A DNA stretch of 48,474 nt, from the NCBI GenBank assembly GCA_016218925.1, contig JACRCR010000232.1, forward strand, positions 1-48,474, written 5' to 3'. The DNA comes from Deltaproteobacteria bacterium. GTDB taxonomy: Bacteria; Desulfobacterota; Binatia; UBA1149; CAITLU01. Under the pieces are notes generated by a model. It searched no databases and was not told the origin of the DNA. It worked only from the letters and a program-made list of their open reading frames with translations. A program made the translations under genes and the position numbers. Below are positions 40,123-47,987 of this stretch, in pieces. Positions within the stretch are counted from its first letter, which is position 1, and each line of letters begins with the position of its first letter.

Positions 40123-41640
40123 GATCGAGTCGATCAGCGCTCCGATCTTTGCAGCCTGCTGCTTCTTGCCGCTCTTGGCCGCAGCGGCGGCGGCCTCACG
40201 AGCCTCCGGCAAGAAGGACATGTAGAAGCGATCGGCCACTTCGTACATCCCGTGCCAGTGCGTGTAGTCGGGCGCCATCATCGACGCTCCGTGACGCGCG
40301 CGCCGCCCTTCGTGATGCCACAGGAAGAACCAGTCCCATTCGATCCTTTCGTCGAACTGTTTCTCGGTCAGCACCTTCTGGGCGTACATCTCCTTCATCA
40401 GCGCGGAGCCGGGCTTCGCGAACTTCTCGTTGTAGAGCACGATGAGGTCGTCGTACTGCTTGTAGAAAGCATCGACGTAGGCGGTGCTGTGGCAGGTACC
40501 GCAGACGGTCTTCATGCGGTCGCGCTTCTGCGAGGCGCTATCGGCGGTGAGCGTCTTGCGCCTGGCGGGATCGGCCTCGGTTACGACCTTGTGATCGGCG
40601 TCGGTGTCCATCGCCAGCGAGATCGGTGGGCGATTCGTCCACGAGATGCGCTCGCCGGGATCGTGCGTGACCTTCATTCCCGACGCGTTGGCCGACATGT
40701 GACAGGTGGCGCAAGTCGGGGCTGCCGTGTAGTCCTTGCCGAGGATCCAGCTCTTCGAGTCGAGGTTCATGTCGTCGCGCAGGTCGCGATAGGCGATGCC
40801 GTGCTTGGACTCCTCGTAGATTTCCTTCTGCGGGTGGTCGGGGCCGAGGTGGCATTTCCCGCAGTTCTCGGGCTGGCGCGCGCGGCGCGGCGAGAAGTCG
40901 TGGCGGCTGTGGCACGCAGCGCACGATCCGCGCGAGCCGTCGAGGTTCATGCGGCCGATGCCGGTGTTCGGCCAGGTCGCTGGGGCCAGCTCCGGCTTGC
41001 CGTCGCCGTCGCGTGCGATGCGATCGGCGGCTGCGGCGTTGGTCGGCCGCCCGTCGGGTCCCGGCTTCAGATCGTCGACGCTGATCGTCCCGCCATCCTT
41101 GGCGAGCAGCGCGACTTTGGTCCCGTGACATTGCATGCATCCGCTCTGAACGCTCGCCAGTCCGTTCACGAGCGGGTCGGCGGCGGATTTGCCCGGGGTG
41201 GGAGAGTGCGGATTGAACGGGGTCCTCGAACCCTCGACGGTTTCGGCGAGATAGTTGTCCAGCGATGCCAGGATGTTGCCGGCCTTGGCGTGGTGGCTGC
41301 GCTCGAACTGCGCATCTTCCTGCTCGTGGCAGTGCGCGCAATCGCGCGGCGTGACGATGACGGCTATCGTCGCATCGTAGTGCTCGAAAGCATCCGGCTC
41401 TCCCTTCTCGGCGCGATGGCACTCGTAGCAACCGACGCCCGCGCCGGCGTGACCGCTCTCTTTCCACTGGGCGGTAATCCCCGGTTGCAGGTCGTCGTGG
41501 CATGTAACGCATGCCGCGGACTCGGCTGAAGCCTTCTTGGCGTGCTTCTTCATCATCGGCGCGCCGGCCGCACTGGATGCAAACACGCCGATGGCCGCGA
41601 TGAGAGTCAGGACGGAGGTGAAGCTTCGGGTGGTGTTCAT
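40060..41640 (-). CDS. Octaheme c-type cytochrome, hydroxylamine-oxidoreductase (HAO)-like
   Basis: A 526-residue exported multihaem cytochrome. The signal peptide (SVLTLIAAIGVFASSAAGA) is followed by eight CXXCH sites at about residues 44, 71, 101, 168, 240, 260, 310 and 380. The spacing and the C-terminal block HHEGRRARHGASMMAPDYTHWHG match HAO-like octahaem cytochromes. Tyr459 in DYTHWHG is placed where HAO has its haem-crosslinking tyrosine (from memory), which would favour an oxidative enzyme; otherwise it may reduce nitrite or hydroxylamine. No haoB, cycA or other nitrogen genes are nearby. GGAG lies before the ATG; an acyltransferase gene is 80 bp upstream. Confidence 0.92.
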   Translation of the reverse strand: MNTTRSFTSVLTLIAAIGVFASSAAGAPMMKKHAKKASAESAACVTCHDDLQPGITAQWKESGHAGAGVGCYECHRAEKGEPDAFEHYDATIAVIVTPRDCAHCHEQEDAQFERSHHAKAGNILASLDNYLAETVEGSRTPFNPHSPTPGKSAADPLVNGLASVQSGCMQCHGTKVALLAKDGGTISVDDLKPGPDGRPTNAAAADRIARDGDGKPELAPATWPNTGIGRMNLDGSRGSCAACHSRHDFSPRRARQPENCGKCHLGPDHPQKEIYEESKHGIAYRDLRDDMNLDSKSWILGKDYTAAPTCATCHMSANASGMKVTHDPGERISWTNRPPISLAMDTDADHKVVTEADPARRKTLTADSASQKRDRMKTVCGTCHSTAYVDAFYKQYDDLIVLYNEKFAKPGSALMKEMYAQKVLTEKQFDERIEWDWFFLWHHEGRRARHGASMMAPDYTHWHGMYEVADRFYMSFLPEAREAAAAAAKSGKKQQAAKIGALIDSILARPEHAWFLAEQAKKQVPK

Positions 41641-41720
41641 CGGGGGCTCCTTCCAACGATTGTCAGACGGTGGGGACGCACGGTACGCTGCGCAGGCCCC
41701 GCGGCCCTCTCAGCTTGGTG

Positions 41721-42410
41721 TCAGGCCTCGCCGATCGCAGTCATTACCTGTCCGAGAATGGCTGGCGCCGACAACTCGTAGTCGATCTCGAGAGGCCGGC
41801 CGTAACGGACGCTGAGTTCGACTCCGGTCTTGCGCAGCTTGAGGCCGGTCTTGTCGAAAGCCTCGCGCAGCCCGTCCAGCCGCACCGGCAGCACGACCGG
41901 GCGGAACTGCTTGATCATCTGCGCGCAGCCGATGCGTCCGGGCGCGCCGGGAGTCGTGGTTCCCTGCGGGAAGGTCAGGACCCAACCACCGTCCAGCCCG
42001 GTTCTCACCTTGTTGATGTCTTCGGGGTCGACCGGGCGTTCGATCAGCTTGCCGCTCTCTTTCCAGGTGCGTTTGATGCAGATGGTACCGTTGTAGGCCA
42101 TCAGGCGCGGGAGCCATCCGCTGCTCTTCATCGTTTCGAGCGCTGCCACGATGTAGAGATCGGTGCGCGGCCAGATCAGGTAGGGGCGCCGCAGGTAGCT
42201 CACCGAATGGAACACCACGATCGAGTCCATGTAGTGGGTCAGGTGGTTGGAGACGAGCAGCACGCCGCGGGAGGGCAGGCTTTTCAGATTCTCGACACCG
42301 TGGATGCGCAGCCGGTTCAGCACGCGAAGCTGCAAGGCCGTGAGGTAGCCTCCGAGATTGATCATGCCCCAGCGAACGGGACGTAGGTGGCCGAAAGCGT
42401 CTCTCAACAT
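41721..42410 (-). CDS. PlsC-like 1-acylglycerol-3-phosphate acyltransferase
   Basis: A 229-residue lysophospholipid acyltransferase-like protein. The acyltransferase block I appears as SNHLTHYMDS (NHX5D), block III as FPQGTTTPG (FPEGT-type with Gln for Glu) and block IV around PVVLPVRLDG. The Glu-to-Gln change in block III is unusual, but similar variants occur. It would acylate a lysolipid at the inner membrane. The ATG at 42410 is chosen; a TTG at 42449 is the alternative. It is upstream of the octahaem cytochrome on the same strand (80 bp), so co-transcription is possible. Confidence 0.82.
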   Translation of the reverse strand: MLRDAFGHLRPVRWGMINLGGYLTALQLRVLNRLRIHGVENLKSLPSRGVLLVSNHLTHYMDSIVVFHSVSYLRRPYLIWPRTDLYIVAALETMKSSGWLPRLMAYNGTICIKRTWKESGKLIERPVDPEDINKVRTGLDGGWVLTFPQGTTTPGAPGRIGCAQMIKQFRPVVLPVRLDGLREAFDKTGLKLRKTGVELSVRYGRPLEIDYELSAPAILGQVMTAIGEA

Positions 42411-42717
42411 ACGGCGCGGAGCATATACGACGGGCGCGCGAAGGGACAAGAAAGCGGACTGGATTTCGCGGACGGCCGGGTGGCCCGAGCAGGCGGTCGG
42501 TGCTGCCGCGTAGGTCCGCGCCGCGATGGTCCGGTTCGCCGGGCAAATGTCAGGCGCGCGCCTGACGCTCGGGCCGGTTGCGGGCTGACGTTTCCCTTAC
42601 CGCGCCGGTCCCGCCTATTGTCGTCGCCCGCGTCGATCAGCGGCGCGTGCCGCGACGGAGGGGGTAGCGGTGCGGCGAGACCGCCGCACGCTCGCCACCG
42701 GCTGACAGGATAACGGG
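42411..42717. other. Divergent intergenic region with an 18-bp palindrome
   Basis: 307 bp between the divergent acyltransferase and LysE genes. It has no gene and presumably both promoters. The only notable element is the palindrome at 42549-42566. Confidence 0.4.
42549..42566. promoter_or_regulatory. 18-bp perfect palindrome
   Basis: GTCAGGCGCGCGCCTGAC is a perfect palindrome about 150 bp from both flanking divergent starts. GC-rich dyads are common by chance in such DNA, but an 18-bp perfect one in a divergent promoter gap is a plausible operator. Confidence 0.45.
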
Positions 42718-43353
42718 ATGGACTCGGCCGCTCTTGCTTTCTTTCTGCGCGGCGCCGCGCTCGGCATCAGTGCGGCTGCGGCGCCTGGCCCACTGCAAAC
42801 GCTGCTCATTTCCGAGACCCTGCTGGGGGGATTTCGGCGCGGCGCACGCGTGACGCTGGCGCCGCTGGTCACTGACACCCCGATCATCGCGCTGGTGCTG
42901 CTGGTGCTGGTGCGGATACCGCCGGCAACGGTGCAGGCGCTGAGCTTCGCTGGTGGCCTGTACGTTCTGTACCTGGCGCTGGGCATGTGGAGGCAGTGGC
43001 GCGCTGGCGCGGTCAGGGACGGCGAGCGCAGGCAAGCGGAGTCGGTCGGCTGGGAAGGTCTGCGCCGCGCGGTGGTGCTCAATTGGCTCAACCCGAGTCC
43101 GTACGCGTTCTGGATTCTGGTCAGCGGCCCGATCCTGGTCGCCGCACTGGGCCGTTCGATGCTGCACGCCGCAGCGTTCCTGATCGGCTTCTACGGCATC
43201 TTCGTCGCGAGCATGCTGGCGATCGCGTGGCTGTTCCATCAAGCGCGGCGCCTGGGTCCGCGCGTCGTACGCGGTCTTGTGCTGGCGAGCATCGCGATCC
43301 TGGTTGTGTTCGGAGTTCTGCTGATCGGGCAGGGATGGGGCGGTGGCAGGTAG
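42718..43353 (+). CDS. LysE-family amino-acid/metabolite exporter
   Basis: A 211-residue inner-membrane protein with about six helices. The first helix and loop read GISAAAAPGPLQTLLISETL with the ETL and PGP elements of the LysE/RhtB family. GGFRRGARVTLAPLVTD follows, then AVVLNWLNPSPYAFWI carrying the NPxxxxF element. It would export amino acids or small toxic metabolites. It is monocistronic by spacing. Confidence 0.9.
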   Translation: MDSAALAFFLRGAALGISAAAAPGPLQTLLISETLLGGFRRGARVTLAPLVTDTPIIALVLLVLVRIPPATVQALSFAGGLYVLYLALGMWRQWRAGAVRDGERRQAESVGWEGLRRAVVLNWLNPSPYAFWILVSGPILVAALGRSMLHAAAFLIGFYGIFVASMLAIAWLFHQARRLGPRVVRGLVLASIAILVVFGVLLIGQGWGGGR

Positions 43354-43476
43354 CGTTGGTTGCCGATTCGTCTTGTGTATTCACGCGCTGGCGGGCATTG
43401 GATGGCGGCGCGCTCGAGAAAGGGGCTGTCGTCGGCGCGGCGGCCAGCGCCGCCGACATGATGGAGGAGGAATACT

Positions 43477-44448
43477 ATGGCAACGCTCACCGAGAAGGTC
43501 ATCGACATGCTGCTGGACCAGGGTGCCGACCTGGTAGGGATCGCGCCGGTCGAGCGATTCGCTGACGCACCGGAGGGGCACAAGCCCACCGACTTCATGC
43601 CCAGCTGCAAGTCGGTCATCTCGATCGCGCTGCACCTTCTTCAAGGAACTGCCGACGTCTGGGGCGAGCCCGATCGCGCCGGCAAGACCATCAGTCCCTA
43701 CCTCTTCTACGGCTACGGGCTGACCAACCTGGAAAGCTCGCGGATCGTCAACCGCGTGGCCAAACAGATCGAGTACCTGGGGCACAAGACACTGTGTTTC
43801 CTGCCGACCTGGACGACCAGCATGTACAAGTACTACGACGAGACCGTGACTGCCGGGAAGATCAAGGCCGAGTTCTCGCACCGCCACGCGGCGGTGGCGG
43901 CCGGGATAGCGGATTTCGGCTGGAATACGCTCGCGCTGACTCCCGAGTTCGGCGCGATGCAACGCTTCAACTCGATTCTGACCAGCGCCAGACTCGACCC
44001 CACGCCGATGTACGACGGCCCCGAGCTGTGTCGCAAGGACGACTGCAAGGCCAAGTGCGCGCGCAAGTGCCCGGCCGGAGCGCTGTCGCAGACTCAGGGG
44101 CAGACGCTGACGATCGGCGGCAAGACCTCTACATATGCACTACGCGACGACGTACGCTGCACCTATGGAATCTACGGGATGATCGAAGGCTCCGGAGGCA
44201 GGTCGAGGATCGACATTCCCGACGGGCCGGGACGCTTCGAGCACCTGTACATGGAGAGGCAAGGCGACGCCATGCACATGTATGACAAGACGATGCACGA
44301 GAACTGCTTCGGACTGATCTGTGGTGATTTCTGCGGCAAGTGCCTGCACCAGTGCTCGTCGAAGAAGCTGGCCGCCAAGGAGATGAGGGATTACGACCTG
44401 TCCAAGCGGCACAGCTCCGTAGCGCGGTTTTCGCTGCGCGCATCGTAA
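43477..44448 (+). CDS. QueG-like (epoxyqueuosine-reductase-type) Fe-S protein
   Basis: A 323-residue protein with the N-terminal QueG/reductive-dehalogenase core: GADLVGIAPVERFAD, PSCKSVISIAL and the cobalamin-region-like AAVAAGIADFGWNTL. Two cysteine groups follow, CRKDDCKAKCARKCPAG and CFGLICGDFCGKCLHQC, consistent with two [4Fe-4S] clusters. True QueG has a C-terminal HEAT-repeat domain for tRNA binding; this protein lacks it, so it is more likely a distinct cobalamin/Fe-S reductase than the tRNA enzyme. GGAGGAATACT directly precedes the ATG. Confidence 0.82.
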   Translation: MATLTEKVIDMLLDQGADLVGIAPVERFADAPEGHKPTDFMPSCKSVISIALHLLQGTADVWGEPDRAGKTISPYLFYGYGLTNLESSRIVNRVAKQIEYLGHKTLCFLPTWTTSMYKYYDETVTAGKIKAEFSHRHAAVAAGIADFGWNTLALTPEFGAMQRFNSILTSARLDPTPMYDGPELCRKDDCKAKCARKCPAGALSQTQGQTLTIGGKTSTYALRDDVRCTYGIYGMIEGSGGRSRIDIPDGPGRFEHLYMERQGDAMHMYDKTMHENCFGLICGDFCGKCLHQCSSKKLAAKEMRDYDLSKRHSSVARFSLRAS

Positions 44449-44469
44449 CGAACTACATTGCGTCGCAAC

Positions 44470-44495
44470 GCGCGGCGGCGAGCCGGCGCGGTTTT
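44470..44495 (+). terminator. Terminator-like hairpin after the QueG-like gene
   Basis: GCGCGGCGGC and GCCGGCGC can form a short stem with a two-base bulge, followed by GGTTTT. It lies in the 46-bp gap between convergent genes and is a plausible intrinsic terminator for the plus-strand gene. Confidence 0.45.
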
Positions 44496-45403
44496 CAGAA
44501 GCCGAAGAGTCGTGCCGCGTTGCCGCCGAGGATGGCGGTCTTGTCTTCGGCCGTGAGTTCGGGAAGCCCGGCGAACTGCAGCGCTGCAGGGTGTTCCAGG
44601 CCGCGGATCGTCTCCACCCAGGCCCGCTGTCCCAGGATCTCGGTGAACAGCGGCCAGTCCGAACCGAACAGCACCTTGTGTACCCCGCCGTGAAGTACCT
44701 TGGCGGTTGACAGCATCTGCGCGAAGGCCAGCGGAAGAATGCACGCCGCCCGCTGCCAGGCCGACACGTCTACGTATACGTTTGGGTTCTTGAGCGCGAC
44801 CGCCAGCGCTTCGTCGACCCACGGAACTCCGACGTGCGCCATGATGAAGTTGATCTCGCGGAAATCCACCGCCGGCTTGTCGACGTAGAGGGGCCGACAC
44901 GTTTCGAGGTAGGTTTCGCCGGGCCCCAGCCCGGTGTGTACCAGCACGGTGACTCCGAGCCGCGCGGCCTCCTCGTAGAGCGGATAGTAGCTCTCGTCGT
45001 TGGGCATGAAGCCCATCACCGTCCACAGCTTGAGTCCGCGGAATCCCTTCTCCTCGACGCAGCGCCGTAGTTCGTCGACGGCAGCCTTTCCGCGCCGCGG
45101 GTCGACCCCGGCGAACGGGATGATGCGGTCGGGATGCTGCGCGGCGTAGCTTCCGGCCAGGTCGTTGAAATCGCGGAACGTGAAGCCGTCGCCTCCGAAG
45201 CGGAACTCGAAGTCGAGCGGCAGGATCACCGTCTTGTCGATTCCGGCCTCGTCCATGTCGCGGATCAGACGTTCGACGGAGCCGTTGCTCAGGTTTTTCG
45301 GATCGCGCACGTGCAGTTCCGCTGCGACCGAGTCCATCAGGTCGCGCATCCCGCCGCGGATGACCTGCTGCTCCCAGATGTGGCAGTGTGCGTCGATTAT
45401 CAT
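44495..45403 (-). CDS. Amidohydrolase-2 family metal-dependent hydrolase (ACMSD-like)
   Basis: A 302-residue TIM-barrel amidohydrolase. Metal-binding motifs are DAHCHIW (His6, His8), VLVHTGLG, FIMAHVGVPW and LFGSDWPLF with the catalytic Asp. The family includes decarboxylases and hydrolases for aromatic or heterocyclic acids. It lies just upstream of, and in the same direction as, no close operon partner: the histidine kinase gene ends 43 bp before its start. The function and substrate are unknown. Confidence 0.88.
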   Translation of the reverse strand: MIIDAHCHIWEQQVIRGGMRDLMDSVAAELHVRDPKNLSNGSVERLIRDMDEAGIDKTVILPLDFEFRFGGDGFTFRDFNDLAGSYAAQHPDRIIPFAGVDPRRGKAAVDELRRCVEEKGFRGLKLWTVMGFMPNDESYYPLYEEAARLGVTVLVHTGLGPGETYLETCRPLYVDKPAVDFREINFIMAHVGVPWVDEALAVALKNPNVYVDVSAWQRAACILPLAFAQMLSTAKVLHGGVHKVLFGSDWPLFTEILGQRAWVETIRGLEHPAALQFAGLPELTAEDKTAILGGNAARLFGF

Positions 45404-45446
45404 CGGTGATTTCCTCGCCCGTGTGCGGGCAGCCTTGGCCGGGGTC

Positions 45447-46610
45447 CTATTGGATTACTGCATCGGTCTCGTTCGAGAGTCCGGGAAGAGTCACGGTGAA
45501 GGTAGTCCCCGTCTGCGCAGTCGAGGCGAATGCGACACTGCCGCCGAGGTAGTTGTCGACGAACAATTTGACGCTGTACGCGCCAAGACCTCGCCCGGCG
45601 CCCGCCTTGGTCGTGAATGAGCGCTGGAATAGCTGGGCCTGCACGGCAGCCGACATCACTCCGGGATTGTGGACACGGAACGTCGGCACGCCATGGTCCT
45701 CGAAGGATACCGTCACCGTATCACCCGGGCCGCACGCCTCCACGGCGTTCTTGATCAGGTTGCCGAGAACTCGCCTCAGCAGCAGCGGGACCGATCGCAA
45801 CACGGTCGAACCTTCGACGCGCGGCGCCGCGACCATCTTCCCCGCCGCCAGAGCGTCCTGTCCGTACAGCTCACAGACACTGGCGAGCAAGTGGGCGACG
45901 TCGACCTCCTCCGGCTGCACGGCAAGATCGCCTCGCTCGGCCGCCGCGAGGTCACGCTGGGCCTGGATTTCTTCGAGGATCTGGTCGGTCACGTCGCTGG
46001 CCATGCGGCGCATCTCGTCGGTCTGGCGCGCGTCGAGTCGGGGCAGGATCTTGATGATGCCCTTCAGCGTAGTGGCAGCGTTGAGGACGTCGTGGAAGAA
46101 GAGTTGCTCGAGCAGTGTTCGCCGCTTCTCGTCGGTGGTGTCGCGCACCGCGAACACGGTGAAGCTCTCGCCGCTGACGCACACAGGCGTCGCCCAGATC
46201 CGAAGGTCCACCGCCATGATCCCATCCGGCGCGGAACACAGCAGCCGGCACTCCTGTACGTCGGCTCGCAGGTCGGTCTGTGCGTTGACTATGGCGTTGG
46301 CACTTCCGCAGAACTGACAGAATGGCGTGGTCCCGCAGCTTCCGGTCTGCTTTCTCGCGTGAATGCACTCGAAGGCCTCGCCGGTACGCAACCCGATGAG
46401 GCTTTGGCGGCTGCGCCGCAGACGGGCGGCGACTTTGTCGTTGGCGAGAACGATCTGGCGGTGGCGATTGAGCACTACCGCCGGTTCCGGGAAGCTGTCG
46501 AGCATCGCAGCAACGACCGGATCTGCGGCCAGCAGCCGGTTCTGTGCGGCGACATTCTCCGGCGTCTCCAATTCCGCAGGAGCGAAACAAGTCGTCCGCT
46601 GAATCGTCAT
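45447..46610 (-). CDS. Sensor histidine kinase with Cys-cluster PAS domain
   Basis: A 387-residue cytoplasmic histidine kinase without membrane segments. Residues ~30-160 form a PAS-like sensor with a four-cysteine group (Cys82, Cys92, Cys98, Cys101; CIHA...SCG...FCQFCG) that could bind zinc or an Fe-S or redox centre. The phospho-acceptor is His173 in LFFHDVLNAATTLKG. The ATPase domain has the N-box NLIKNAVEACGPG and G-box GRGLGAYSVKLF. No response regulator is next to it. The start at 46610 has GAGGG-type spacing. It is divergent from leuB. Confidence 0.9.
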   Translation of the reverse strand: MTIQRTTCFAPAELETPENVAAQNRLLAADPVVAAMLDSFPEPAVVLNRHRQIVLANDKVAARLRRSRQSLIGLRTGEAFECIHARKQTGSCGTTPFCQFCGSANAIVNAQTDLRADVQECRLLCSAPDGIMAVDLRIWATPVCVSGESFTVFAVRDTTDEKRRTLLEQLFFHDVLNAATTLKGIIKILPRLDARQTDEMRRMASDVTDQILEEIQAQRDLAAAERGDLAVQPEEVDVAHLLASVCELYGQDALAAGKMVAAPRVEGSTVLRSVPLLLRRVLGNLIKNAVEACGPGDTVTVSFEDHGVPTFRVHNPGVMSAAVQAQLFQRSFTTKAGAGRGLGAYSVKLFVDNYLGGSVAFASTAQTGTTFTVTLPGLSNETDAVIQ

Positions 46611-46819
46611 CTCATCCCTCTCGCGCGGCGACCTCGAAGGCTGATCGCCGGCCGTCTCCTACAACCGAGCCAGCCGCCACTCCGGCACCGGCGACCATAG
46701 CCGAAACCCGCGCGACGAGCCACGCCGCCTTGCCTTCTTGGGCTCCGGCGGCTAGCACTTCGCTGAAGAAATCGGGACCGATCCAGGTGCCGATAACCAA
46801 GACGAAAAGGCTCACGTAA

Positions 46820-47929
46820 ATGGTGATTTCCAATCTTCTGCTGCTCCCCGGCGACGGTATCGGCCCGGAGGTCATGAACGAGGTCAAGCGCATCGTCGCC
46901 TGGTTCAACGCGCGCGGCGCCGGATTCGAACTCGAGGAAGATCTGGTCGGCGGCTGCGCCTACGACGCCCACGGCGAGGCGGTGTCGGACGCGACGATGG
47001 ATCGAGCATTGGCCGCCGACGCGGTGATCTTCGGTGCCGTCGGCGGGCCCAAGTGGGATCGCGTTCCTTACGAGGTGCGCCCTGAAGCGGGACTGCTGAG
47101 GTTGCGCAAGGATCTCGAACTCTTCGCCAATCTGCGTCCTGCCATCTGCTTCACCGCGCTCGCCGAATCCTCATCGCTGAAGCGGGATCTGGTAGAAGGT
47201 CTCGACATCATGATCGTCCGCGAACTGACCGGCGGCGTCTACTTCGGGCAGCCCAAGGTCATCACCGATCTCGGCGGCGGCCACAAGCGCGCGATCGACA
47301 CCCAGGTCTATGACACCTTCGAGATCGAACGCATCGCCCGGGTCGCGTTCGAACTGGCGCGCAAACGCAACAACAAAGTGACGTCGATGGACAAGCGCAA
47401 CGTGATGAAGACGGGGGTCCTGTGGAACGAGGTCGTCAGCGCGATCCATCAGCGCGAATACCCCGACGTCACGCTCGACCACATGCTCGCCGACGCCGGC
47501 GGCATGCAGCTCGTCCGCGCACCCAAGCAGTTCGACGTCATAGTCACCGACAACCTCTTCGGTGACATGCTCTCCGACATCGCCGCGATGCTGACCGGAT
47601 CGATCGGGATGCTGCCCTCCGCGTCACTCGGGCTCCCGGCTGCCGGCACCGGCAAGCGCAGAGCGCTCTACGAACCGGTACACGGGTCGGCACCCGACAT
47701 CGCGGGCAAGGGCATCGCCAACCCGATCGCGATGATCGCGAGTTTCGCGATGGCGCTGCGCTATTCGTTCGACATGGGGGCGGAGGCAGACCTGGTGGAC
47801 GAGGCAATCGCTGCGACGCTCGACGAAGGCCTTCGCACCGGCGACATCGCGACTCCCGGGACCACCAAGATCGGCACTGCCGCCATGGGCACGGCGATCA
47901 TCGATAAACTCGACCGGCTTTCAGCCTGA
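46820..47929 (+). CDS. leuB: 3-isopropylmalate dehydrogenase
   Basis: A 369-residue enzyme of the isopropylmalate/isocitrate dehydrogenase family, catalysing oxidative decarboxylation of 3-isopropylmalate in leucine synthesis. Diagnostic features are [44 protein letters not shown], the metal-binding [11 protein letters not shown] stretch and [14 protein letters not shown]. It is a lone leu gene in this window and divergent from the histidine kinase. A hairpin follows the stop. Confidence 0.95.
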   Translation: MVISNLLLLPGDGIGPEVMNEVKRIVAWFNARGAGFELEEDLVGGCAYDAHGEAVSDATMDRALAADAVIFGAVGGPKWDRVPYEVRPEAGLLRLRKDLELFANLRPAICFTALAESSSLKRDLVEGLDIMIVRELTGGVYFGQPKVITDLGGGHKRAIDTQVYDTFEIERIARVAFELARKRNNKVTSMDKRNVMKTGVLWNEVVSAIHQREYPDVTLDHMLADAGGMQLVRAPKQFDVIVTDNLFGDMLSDIAAMLTGSIGMLPSASLGLPAAGTGKRRALYEPVHGSAPDIAGKGIANPIAMIASFAMALRYSFDMGAEADLVDEAIAATLDEGLRTGDIATPGTTKIGTAAMGTAIIDKLDRLSA

Positions 47930-47930
47930 C

Positions 47931-47956
47931 CACCCCGGGCTCCTCCACCCGGGGTG
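47931..47956. terminator. Bidirectional hairpin between leuB and the convergent gene
   Basis: CACCCCGGG and CCCGGGGTG form a perfect 9-bp stem with an 8-base loop, starting one base after the leuB stop. It lies between convergent genes, so it may terminate both. It has no T-run. Confidence 0.65.
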
Positions 47957-47987
47957 ATCAGGCGTGTCCGTTGCAAACGCGAACGGA

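Noticed and set aside
40072-41529. A 485-codon plus-strand open frame
   Set aside because: It is the mirror of the octahaem cytochrome gene, whose eight CXXCH motifs prove the minus-strand reading.
46612-46815. A possible 67-residue membrane protein divergent from leuB
   Set aside because: The hydrophobic start looks protein-like, but its GTG would lie 4 bp from the leuB ATG with no ribosome site or room for promoters; the gap is better explained as the divergent promoter region.
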